A stretch of 64,000 nucleotides of DNA, taken from NCBI RefSeq assembly GCF_033115175.1, contig NC_084828.1:32796388-32860387 (forward strand). The letters run 5' to 3'. The DNA is from Lepus europaeus (Eukaryota; Chordata; Mammalia; Lagomorpha; Leporidae). The notes beneath the pieces were generated by a model that was not told the origin of the DNA, ran no database searches, and saw only the letters and a list, made by a program, of their open reading frames with translations. How positions within the stretch are numbered: position 1 is the first letter of the stretch; the number at the start of each line of letters is the position of its first letter. A program made the position numbers and the translations under genes. Of the stretch, positions 46,261-64,000 are shown piece by piece.

Positions 46261-47896
46261 ACCATCAGTTCTGTCTCACTTTTGTGACCCAACACCTTTG
46301 CAGACATTGGTAAATTATCAATCACTCACTGTATTTGTCTTATGTTTTGTTTATATTTTTAGTAAGCCCTGAGGAATGTAGCATTCATTTGAGCTATCAA
46401 ATGAAATTTCATTCAATTTCACTGACATTTTTCCCCATATTTATTTTTAAATGAGGAAAATGTACTCACTTGTAAGAGTTGATTATGATTTCTTATTGTT
46501 GTTTTTTTTAATTGGCTACTTTAAGCCAGAAGATGGTTGTGTAAGAAGAGAAAAAATTTGTGAATACTGGGAGTAATTTAGAAATCTAACTTGGAAGGGA
46601 ATGTGGAAAGATTTCTACAAATCAGCATTTGTCGCAGTTAGATGCTTTGCTTTTTTTTCCTTCAAGAAAAACCACAGGGACCAAGAAGGAAAATAGAGCA
46701 GTTTGATTTTTGGGGGATGTCTATATTATTTGAAGACAGACACGCTTTTCTTTTCCTTAACAGAGGCATGCTTCATGTTAACCTTCACAAAAGTATGCCC
46801 TAGTCAACACTGTTGTTAAAGTTTGTCTGCTGTATCCATTGCTGAATTGGAAAGGATGTCAAATTTTCCAAACACTGTAAAACACAACAAAACATTTTAG
46901 CTTCTCATGGTAAAGAGCTGACTGTTAAAAACTTTTTTTGAAAATCTAAACAACATGACCTTTTTAAGCAATCAAATTGCAGTTAAAACATTTCAAACAA
47001 AAACTTTTGTGTACAGACAATGTCGTGGGCGGACAGAAAGGTATCAAATGTTGATGTTTTGTTGTGGACTAATAGAGAAATGCCAAAGACGAATCCTCCA
47101 CTGCAGTATGAGACTATGTAAGTGTTCTCTTGGACTTTACGCACATCTTTAATAGATTTTAGACTTGAAAACATTCTTTCTGTGAAGGTCTTAAGAGAGA
47201 AAAGTGTTCAATTTATCTCAAAATCTTTATGGTATCAGCTTTAACCTAAAGCATTTTAAGACTTAAAAAAAAGTCTTGAATATCTCAATATTTGATATGG
47301 TTCAAAGACAGCCTGTTGATGTGTTAATGCTTTCTAAGGAAAACAATTTGCAAAGCAGGGCGGCTAATCTCACGACTAAAATTGGAAGTTAAATATTTGA
47401 AAAATTGAATGGCAGCACTGGAATTTGGGGGCAATCATTTAGCATATTCCCTCATGTAGTTACAGCTTTTTTTAAAAATGAAGGAATGTGTAATCAATCA
47501 TACTGGAGGGGGCTGTATGTAAATAGTCTTGACAGTAATGTAGTTTATTTATTTAAAAGATGGGAAGAATGCATCCTGCAAGGGATCGTTTATGTATAAC
47601 AATCTGAAGTCATCTTCCATCAAATGGACTTATTAGACTTTAGCTGTATGTCTAGCTAGTTTTTTTTTTTTTTTTTGAAGTACGTAACTTTTAAAGTATT
47701 AAGTGTCTTGTATGATTAGGCTGTGTGAGTTGAGTAATTTATTTTGTATCAGGAGTGTTTTGGTACTGTGTTTCACTCAGACCACTGACTTACCAACGGA
47801 TACTACTGTGTGTAATGTACTGAAAACTACAGTTATTGTGCATAACAGATTGTGCCTCAAATATGTGCGTATGCAGCTAATTCACATTTTACTGTA

Positions 47897-47902
47897 AATA
47901 AA
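47897..47902 (+). terminator. HSPA13 main poly(A) signal candidate
   Basis: An AATAAA within TGTAAATAAATACC, followed within 30 nt by GTTTGTTTTTT. Its place at the end of the repeat-free stretch makes it the most likely principal 3' end. Confidence 0.6.
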
Positions 47903-48264
47903 TACCATTTTGCAGTTTGTTTTTTAAACAGTGTACTTTATTCATTCAAGAACATTTCTGAGGTATATAAATGCGAAGGGGCTACAGTGTAGCAGATGCC
48001 CCTGGCATGTGACTTCAGTAACTGTAGACTCCAAAGGTGTACATTCCCTGTATCGTGACTGTCTTCTGGGATTACTGATACACTTTCTAGTCATTCCCCT
48101 AATTTAGAAGAGGTTCTTCCTTTATTGTATGAATTCTGAATACCACCTCATGGTTTCTAACAATAATGAAGCCAAGAACTGAACTCATCTATACATAGGT
48201 AGTAAACAATGCTATATAACACTACTTTAATCTTTTGGTTGATGGTTAGTGTTTATGGTTTTCT

Positions 48265-48270
48265 AATAAA
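48265..48270 (+). terminator. HSPA13 distal poly(A) signal candidate
   Basis: An AATAAA within TTCTAATAAAGG, followed by TGAGTTTTTGTTT, a plausible downstream element. It could extend the transcript by about 370 nt. Confidence 0.4.
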
Positions 48271-49066
48271 GGTTATATTATTTTAGATGAGTTTTTGTTT
48301 AACAAATTAATCTGATGCATTTTTTGTTACTTTTAATGAGACCTTGAGAATGCTAGACTACCTTCAGTACTGACTGCTGTGATTCTTCACAGTGACTAAC
48401 TATCTTGCTGACCGACGAGCTATATGAGGAAATACAATGAGGCTTGCATATTTTATTTAATAAGTATATGGTGTCTCATTAATGTAGGCAGCCTTTAACG
48501 TAGCTCCTAATGATGCCCATCTCCTACTATGCCTCTGTTTGTGTAATCCTTTTCCCTTGAATTTGGGCAAAATTTAATGACATTGTTAATGAACAGAAGC
48601 AGAAGTGCTTGAGAGAAAGTTTGAGAACTTGACTGTAACCTACTGAAATCTTATGCCAGAATATCCATCAGCTAAGTGACTCCCATTTTCCTGACCCACG
48701 AGCAGTGTGAGATTATTCATTTTAATTAAATTACATTCTGAATCGAATTGTTACAAAGCAATAGATAATAGGGCTTACTGTGTTCTATGTACTGCTCTAA
48801 ATGTCTTACTAATATTAACCAATTTAGTTGAGTCTCCTGGCAAATGTATGAGTAGTTACTCTGATCTTCACTTTCAGAAAGGGAAATTAAGGCATCAGTG
48901 TATTAGGGAAAGGCAATCTTCCCAGAGACATGATTTGAGTCCCGTCCATGCTCTTAACTCTGATTCTGTGCTGTGTTGTTCACCATACAGTACAATCCCT
49001 TAGGGCCATTACCAAATTTCTGGATAGTATTCATGCAAGACCTCAGATAATGTCAAAGTTAGACTT
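48271..49066. other. Intergenic gap between HSPA13 and ABCC13, first part
   Basis: AT-rich, no exon and no nameable repeat. Confidence 0.45.
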
Positions 49067-49361
49067 GGTGCTGTTTATTTATTTGAAAGAGTTGTAGAGA
49101 GCGGGAGAAGCACAGACAGATCTATGTTCTGGTTCACTCCACAAATAGGCACAAACAACTAGGGCTAGGCTAGGAGCCAGGAGCTTCTGGTTCTCCCATG
49201 TAAGTGGAGTTGCCCAAGTGCTTGGGCCATCTTCCATTGCTTTCCCAGGAGCATTAGCAGGGCGCTAGATCAGAAGTGGAGCAGCTGGGACTCGAATTAG
49301 CACCCATGTGGGATGCCAGTGCTGAAAGTGGCAGCTTAACCCACTGTGCCATAGCTCCGCC
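49067..49361 (-). mobile_element. C-type SINE, older type
   Basis: Reverse copy: TTTATTTATTTGAAAGAGTT, CAGGAGCATTAGCAGGGCG, head TGTGCCATAGCTCCGCCTCC. Confidence 0.9.
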
Positions 49362-50119
49362 TCCATCCTTTCTATTTTCTGTGACTTGGAATTCACCCTC
49401 ATATAAACACATACATGGCATTTCTCTTGTTAAGGATTCATCCCTTCACCTTAAATTATCTAACGTGGCCTGTTGGAAAATGGAAATTGGATCTCAATCA
49501 AAAGTTGTAATCACTATTCTTCGCCCAAGTTGCTAAACTTAAGATAATTTTGACATGGTTGAAAAATGCTGTGAGTAGTTACAGCAGACCCTGCTAAACG
49601 CTGTTATAATACTTCCAGAACCCAGTTTTATTTGAAGCAGTAATACCCCCTACTTCAAAAACTGCTTTTCTTGCTTCACTGGAAATTAGGGGTGACGGAG
49701 TGGCATTTCAATTCTGACCCATGAGATAAAAGCATAAATCACTAGGTGGAAACTAGGCTTTTTCATCTAATATTTACATATGGGTTATAAAATATCTTTT
49801 TTCCGTACCATTCATTTCTCCTTCTTGGAATGCACAGGTGATGGTGGGAGCAACTAACAAGCAACAGACACATTGTAGACAGTGAGACAGAGATAGGAGC
49901 AGCCCCAATGCATGATGGAGCCACCCTAAGCTACTTTGTTCTTCCCATTTGGGACTCATTTCTACCCAAGAGCAGCGAGCCCTTTGGTTGTTTCTACCTC
50001 TTCGTTTTTCTTTTCTTCGTGCTTTTCAACTTATGGCTGTCGTTACATGGTTAAGCATTGGTCAGATTGCCCTTTGTTGTCTTTCTCCACGCCAGTGTGG
50101 AACAGGAAGGAAGTGCTGG
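49362..50119. other. Intergenic, no gene recognised
   Basis: Nothing identifiable by eye. Confidence 0.45.
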
Positions 50120-50470
50120 GGATAGGCATTGTGGCGCAGCAAGTGAAACTGTTGCTTGACCCCCAACTTTCATAGTGGAGTGCCGGTTGGCAAGCCAGTT
50201 GTAGTCCTGGTTGCTCTGCAGTTCTGATCCAGCTACCTGCTAGTGCTTCTGGGAAGAAAAAGCTGATGGCCCAGGTATTTGGGTTTCGGTCACCCACGTG
50301 GGAGACCCAGATGGATTTCCTGGCTCCTGGCTTCATTCTGCATGAGCCCCCGTGCTGTGTTTGGGCAGTGAATGAGTAAGTGGAGGATCCTCCCTCATTC
50401 TCACTCGCTCTCGCTCTCACTTGCTCTTTCTCTTAGTCTCTGCTTTTCAAATAAATTTGTTTTTTAAAAA
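50120..50470 (+). mobile_element. C-type SINE, older type
   Basis: Forward copy: GGGGATAGGCATTGTGGCGC, GGCCCAGGTATTTGGGTTTC, CTCTCGCTCTCACTTGC, tail TTTTCAAATAAATTTG. Confidence 0.9.
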
Positions 50471-52080
50471 GAAGGAATTTATTTTCTCCCTTGTCTGTTT
50501 CAACCAAAGAATTGGATAAAATGTGTAAAACGACAGTTGTCAACACCTTATGCCTAGGGGCCAACAATAAACCCCGCCTTAATCTTATAAACCCATAGAC
50601 AGGTATGCCAATACAAGTCAAACTGTAGGATGTTCAGTAACAGCTAGAAATTATGGCATACATGCGCAGGAAAGAAAGCTGGGAGCAGATCTTCCCAGGG
50701 AATTGGTGGCAGTTATATTGAAATATGTGCCTAATTCCTACTGCACTCCACTGCCTTGCAGCCCAAATCATTAATCTCAGGGCCTCTCCTCTGATCACCA
50801 CATCGTGTTTTCTACTTTAAATATCAGAGCTGAAAGCTGTTATTAAACCAATAGTCACAAGTATAGTAATAACGATCTAGGTTTTATAAACATGAATTCA
50901 AAAAACCTGTAATACTTTCCTTGGCCCACAAAAGAATGCATGAGTGTCATTTTCCTTCTAAATGTTTTGCAGCAAATTTATCAAAATATTGTTCAGTAGG
51001 GTCTATTTTACATTTTCCTCGTATGCCCATGCATTTTTATTTTGCTGTTTATGCTACATTCCTGAAGTAGAAGAAAGATTATTGTCTTTGGGCACTGATG
51101 AAAACTAAGCTCAAACTGGTCATTATGTAAATAACAAGTGAGCAACTCTGGTTACCTAGTTAGTAATCATCAACAAAACGAGCCAGTCAGCCTTTGGTCA
51201 GCCTTTGTACAGTGCATACTCATTACCTTGGCCTCAGAAACACTGCAGCACATGAACCACCAAGTAATCTTTTTCACAGCCAGACTTACAGAGGGTAGCT
51301 CACAATGCAGTCTACAGGCCTGCCAGCTCGGATCCTGCAAATGTCCACTCACCTGCAGAATGACATCTAGAATACTGAAACTAGAAGGAGCTACCCAGCT
51401 GCTGCCTCCTCACTATTGTTTGGTCTCACTAAGGTCACACTGTCCATCACTGGTGACACTTTGTATCTCAGTCATCTCAGCGCTGCCATGCATAAACTTG
51501 ACTTTCTTAAGTACTGGCTTCTTTTTGCCCTTTGAATTTACTCAATAATATATCCTATGATGTGACTTTGTAAATATGGGACTGGAAGTATAAAGAACTA
51601 TGACTGTTGGTGTTTAAATTATAACTAACTTGCTTTTGAATGTCGTCTTATGCCAGACACTGATAAATTATTATGTGTATATTAAGATTTAATTTTCAAG
51701 AGAACCTTAGGATGCAAATAGAATTCTTATTTCCAAATAAACACAGAGAAGTAACTTAACCTGTTCAAGTTTGGGTAACTATTAAGGGTTGATTTTGGAT
51801 TTAACATAGGCAACTTGTTTCAAGATTCTGAACTGCTTTAACCACTATGATATTTTCTTCTTCTAATTCACTTGATTAGTTTTTCCAAAAAAAAAAAAAA
51901 AACATTCTGGTTCAGGACATTTTAATATTAGTGCATATATTAAAACACATTAAACTTTAACGTTAAAGTTTTCTATCAAAGCTGCATTGATAAGTATGTG
52001 AAAGTACCATTATTCTGCCACTTTCTTTCAAAAATGATTATTAAAAACTTCATGGAAAAATAGAATGTAAAGGTAAACTT
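50471..52080. other. Intergenic, no gene recognised
   Basis: A 136-codon frame at 51138-51548 (+) has no recognisable domain or splice context. An A-tract lies at 51886-51902. Confidence 0.4.
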
Positions 52081-52082
52081 AT

Positions 52083-52390
52083 TTTTTAAAAGATTTATTT
52101 AATTTGAAAGGCAGAGTTAAATAGAGGCAAAGAGAGACAGAGACAGAGAGAGATCTTCTATCTGCTGGTTCACTCCCCAAACGGCTGTAATGGCCAGAAC
52201 TGGGCCAATGTGAAGCCAGGAGCCAGGAGCTTCTTCTCGGTATCCCACATGCAGGGGCCCAAGGACTTGGGTCATCTTCTACTGCTTTCCCAGACCACAA
52301 CAGAGAGCTGGATCAGAAATGGAGCAGCCAGGACTCACCGATGCTGGTACTGCAGGTGGCAGCTTTACCCAATAAGCCACAGCACTGACC
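52083..52390 (-). mobile_element. C-type SINE, older type
   Basis: Reverse copy: TTTAATTTGAAAGGCAGAGT, GAGACAGAGACAGAGAGAG, head AGCCACAGCACTGACC. Confidence 0.92.
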
Positions 52391-52412
52391 TGGTAAACAC
52401 ATATTGACCCAA

Positions 52413-52570
52413 GAATCTTTGAAATGCATGCATAGTTTTTTGTTTTTTCCCATAGAAGCATTTTCCATGAACTTTTTGAAAACCCCACATATGCATGCAC
52501 TTCAAAAGACTTTGAACCAAAATAAATATCTTTTCATTCCATTTTTCATGGATTTTTGTAGTATCCTTAT
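52413..52570. mobile_element. Mariner-like MITE remnant (tentative)
   Basis: CCATGAACTTTTTGAAAACCCC and CACTTCAAAAGACTTTGAACC are related to the terminal repeats of the element at 20684. Confidence 0.35.
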
Positions 52571-53277
52571 ATTTAATATGGTTCAAACTATAGTGCATTG
52601 AAACAGAGGCATGACACCCACAATACAAGCTTTAATTTCAGCTACTGTGCCTATGAAACTATTGCTTTAAAATCTTTCTCCATCATTCTTGAATCAAAGC
52701 CTTTTTAAAAGAGGCTCTTCTAGGAATGAGACATGTTGGTTGAGAGCATTGTTAATTTTGTAGTCACATGGACCTGGATTCTACATGTTATTGTCCAAAA
52801 TCTTCTTGGAATCTTAGGATCATTCTTCAGTGAGGATTCCAAGTGACAAGTGTTTCAAACATCTTGCACATTACCTGGCATATGGTGTACTTTTGTTAAC
52901 AAATATTCTCATTATCCTCAAAGAAGACAATTTAAGGCTCTTTGGGATTCTCCTTCTATCAGCTAATGTATTTTGCATATTGAAATTACAATCAGTATGT
53001 TTTTAGTCAATTTTGAAGTTATGGTCTGAACAAATCAGACAATCACAGAATAACCTTTTTTAAAAAATAAAAATCTGCTACCTCTCTGTGTAATATACTC
53101 AATTTGATTGCCTTGCAATTTATTTCTAGTGTATTTCAATGACTTAGCAAACTTCATGTACATAAATGAAATGAGAATAAACTAATAGTTTCTTAAGACA
53201 CAATAAAATTATTTTTGAGCACTTGTGACTGTTAATTCTTCCCTTAAGTTTTTAATTGTGTTTTTTTTGTGTGGTTT

Positions 53278-53302
<25 letters not shown>
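52571..53302. other. Intergenic, no gene recognised
   Basis: AT-rich, nothing identifiable. Confidence 0.45.
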
Positions 53303-53308
<6 letters not shown>

Positions 53309-53567
53309 TAAATTTGAGAGTCAAAGACACAGAGACAGAGCTACCATTTGCTGGCTCATTCCCTAATGACCACATTGGCCAAGAAAACCAATGCTGTGAG
53401 CCAGGAACTCAACCTAGTTCTCCTAGTAGGGTGAATAGGGACCCAAGTAATTACTTGAACTATGCTCCATATTTGCAGGAGGCTGGATTTGGGAGCCAGA
53501 GTGGGAAGGTAAACCCAAATTCAAAATGGAAGCAGGCATCCTTACCAATAGGCCAAATGCCTGTCCC
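53303..53567 (-). mobile_element. C-type SINE, divergent
   Basis: Reverse copy: TTTGAGAGTCAAAGACACAG, TTTGCTGGCTCATTCCCTAA, head CCAATAGGCCAAATGCCTG. Confidence 0.75.
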
Positions 53568-53589
53568 TCGCTGTCAGTCATTTTTTCCT

Positions 53590-54060
53590 TTTTTAAAAAC
53601 TTTTACTTTCTTTTCACCCTGTATATGTTATATATGATAAGAAGTGATTATAAAGCTAACATATATGTTAATGGTGTATGCACAGGAAACTATACAGATT
53701 CTAAATGCAAAGCTGTATGATTTTTCACAGATTCTACTGATGCTTACACTCAGGTAAAGAAACAAAACATCCACTACCCCAAAGGCCACCCCGTGCTTGT
53801 CATCACCCCTACCCACCAAGGATAACCAGTATCCCTGCTCCTACTAATTTAGATAAGCATTTCTTTTTTATTTTAACTTTTATGTAAATGGAAACATGGA
53901 ACCATTTAACAATATTCCTTTGTGGCTAGCTCCTATCAGTATTGTATGAGTCATCATGTTTGTAGCTTTTATACATTTATATTCATAGTAGTATCAAGTT
54001 CCATTGTGTGGGAAAAAGTACTTTTTTTCCAGGGTATTGCTGATTTCCCATTAGATTTTA
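53590..54060 (-). mobile_element. Old LINE-1 3' fragment, antisense
   Basis: The + strand shows CAATATTCCTTTGTGGCTAG, GAGTCATCATGTTTGTAGC and GTATCAAGTTCCATTGTGTG, the complement of old L1 3' UTR sequence in the expected order. Confidence 0.5.
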
Positions 54061-54149
54061 AATTTACACAGCTTCTCTAATTTACTAAAACTGTAAATAT
54101 AGAGAAAACATCTTTTAATTCATATCAACTAAATATCTGCACCCCCCTT

Positions 54150-54301
54150 GTAATGGAATTTCACAGATATTTGTACAGGAAGATGTGCATGTGTGATATA
54201 TACTTACTACAACATTTATATAAGGGATTTGAACATCCATAAATGTGGGTATTCACAGAGTTCTTGGAACCAATCCCCTGTGGATACTAAGGGGCAACTC
54301 C
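54150..54301 (-). mobile_element. Tigger-like (pogo) terminal fragment
   Basis: ATAAGGGATTTGAACATCCA, CTTGGAACCAATCCCCTGTG and GATACTAAGGGGCAACTC match the remembered terminal region of a Tigger-class element, ending at its inverted-repeat tip. Confidence 0.5.
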
Positions 54302-55329
54302 ATGAGGTTGTATAATCTAAGGCAATTTTTCAAAAAACACTTTTAGGTAATATAGTAAGATTGCACACAAAGGAGAAAAGGAGGATGAAAGAAATAGTTG
54401 ATGAGCCTTCAAGAACATGTTAAAATCCTTTATGAAAATCCTTTTGAAAGGAAAATATCTGAAATTTGAGCACTTTAAATTTGAAGGGCTATTCAGACAT
54501 GTGTTGCTTTTATTACATAAAACTGCGAGATGAAAAAGCCCTTTAAGATCAGAGAGTACTACCAATCAACAATGTTCTCATTAATATATTACCTATAACA
54601 CACAGCTCACTGAGGTCCATCCAGCCAAACGACGTTCTATAGAAAATATTTGTGTTTTCTTACTCAAATAGTAACAATATTATAAAACATTATTCTAAAA
54701 TAAAATCTTAATACAGAGATTCCCTTTCGAAAAAGCAGCTGAATAACTTATTCTTTCTGAGATTCCTGCATCAATTCATAAACTGTACAGTAACTCAACA
54801 CATACCATGTAGGAATATTAGTGGTTACATCATATTACTCTAAAATGCCTAGTCATTATTTTGTAAACATGAGTTGGGTATCCACAGTATGAGGGGTGCT
54901 GTGCAAGGAGCCCCATATACAAAGACAATTAAAAGTGGACACTAGCCTTCAAGGGGATGGGAGTGGGGAGGAAATAGACTCAAAGAACTAAAACATGGTC
55001 CTGCCATGATACATATAAGTGTGTGGGATTAGGAAGATCACAGGAGATGAGGGTGGAGTGAGATGGATAGGAGTCTGGGGACACTTGATTGAAGAGGTTA
55101 CTTGTGAATGATATTATGGACTTAAAGGGTAAGTTGGGCCATGTGCAGAAGGTAGGCATGAATGGAGGAGAGAAATCTGGGTACAACTCAGGAAGGTTAG
55201 AAACGAGAGGGATCATTGTTATGTGGGCCAACCAGTAGCCAGGGTCTGCTTTTATGAATTTCTCTGCTATCATTATTTTTTAAATGTTAATGTATTTAGG
55301 TATTTTTTGAGTGTATAATCAACATAAAG
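54302..55329. other. ABCC13 3' flank / probable 3' UTR
   Basis: This lies downstream of the ABCC13 stop on the - strand. Part of it is probably 3' UTR. There is no SINE. The region 54860-55260 may hold an ancient repeat of unknown family. Confidence 0.4.
54509..54514 (-). terminator. ABCC13 poly(A) signal candidate
   Basis: AATAAA on the - strand about 815 nt after the ABCC13 stop. It is the first exact signal I found in that direction. The downstream element is not convincing. Confidence 0.25.
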
Positions 55330-63592
<8,263 letters not shown>

Positions 63593-64000
63593 CTTAAAAC
63601 GAAGAAATGCTCTTTAAACTAAAATTATGGTTAAAAAAAAAAAGAAAAAAACAAAACTACATTCTCTCCCACACATCAAAAATATATTTCTTAACCCTAT
63701 AAACAAAAGCAAGGATAAATGACAGACGACATTTGTAGATACTGGTTAGCTGAAATAGTTTAAACATCACCAATATAAAACTTCTCATCTCTGCCAAGCG
63801 AGCAATGTTTGGTTTCTGCTTCTGTTTGAAATGATGCTGTGTTTTGGTTGTGGTCCAAAGCTTCAAAGCACTGTTTGGCATTTCCTTTCTTCTATGGAGC
63901 TCTCACCATTCACATGTGACAGATCTGGTAAAATACTAGTTAGGTTGAATCTTGCTTGCCTCCACTCCGTCATCTTTGTATGAATCGAATTTTTCACGCG

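Larger units (their letters stand above)
45461..47920 (+). other. HSPA13: HSPA13 3' untranslated region (probable extent)
   Basis: This AT-rich stretch downstream of the stop has no SINE, in contrast to the dense repeats on both sides. That fits an exonic 3' UTR. Two AATAAA signals could end it: 46255-46260 (short form, ~0.8 kb UTR) and 47897-47902 (long form, ~2.45 kb, followed by a T/GT-rich stretch). A third signal lies at 48265-48270. The small open frames inside it have no coding character. Confidence 0.65.

Noticed and set aside
51138-51548. 136-codon frame between HSPA13 and ABCC13
   Set aside because: No domain, no splice context, no codon signal; probably chance.

Overview
The window is vertebrate nuclear DNA, almost certainly lagomorph and most likely European rabbit. 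The main evidence is about 40 copies of the lagomorph C-type SINE (a tRNA-related head, a pyrimidine-rich CTCTCTCT stretch, and a tail reading CTGCCTGTCAAA or CAAATAAATAAA), plus a rabbit-type LINE-1 3' end near 58.6 kb. Genes have introns with GT-AG junctions. There are no operons, CRISPR arrays or prokaryotic features.

Layout. Bases 1-35.9 kb are intergenic. They hold a broken antisense LINE-1 at 1-5.9 kb, about 26 C-type SINEs in both orientations, several MaLR/MLT1-type LTR fossils, a solo ERV-like LTR near 34.1-34.7 kb, and a 43-bp insertion derived from the 5' half of a tRNA-Phe (26.6 kb). A CpG-rich promoter at 35.9-36.3 kb carries two ZNF143-type motifs, GC boxes, inverted CCAAT boxes and a CRE-like site. 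It leads into HSPA13 (STCH) on the + strand. Five coding exons (36323-45460) join in frame to a complete 471-residue protein, followed by a 3' UTR that probably ends near 47.9 or 48.3 kb. From 48.3 to 55.3 kb is a repeat-bearing intergenic gap. From 55.3 kb to the window edge, on the - strand, lie the last five coding exons of an ABCC/MRP-family transporter. Position and orientation next to HSPA13 identify it as ABCC13. The five exons join without a frame break into a complete second nucleotide-binding domain with a stop codon. The rest of the gene lies beyond the right edge.

How the genes relate. HSPA13 and ABCC13 are tail to tail, the same arrangement as at human 21q11.2. They are functionally unrelated: HSPA13 is a microsome-associated, ATPase-domain-only Hsp70 relative, and ABCC13 is an MRP-like membrane transporter. 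ABCC13 is regarded as a pseudogene in humans, so an intact, motif-complete NBD2 here is the most notable gene-level observation. The remaining interest lies in transposable-element history: a Tigger fossil split by a SINE, nested SINEs, a truncated SINE subfamily, and the tRNA-half insertion.
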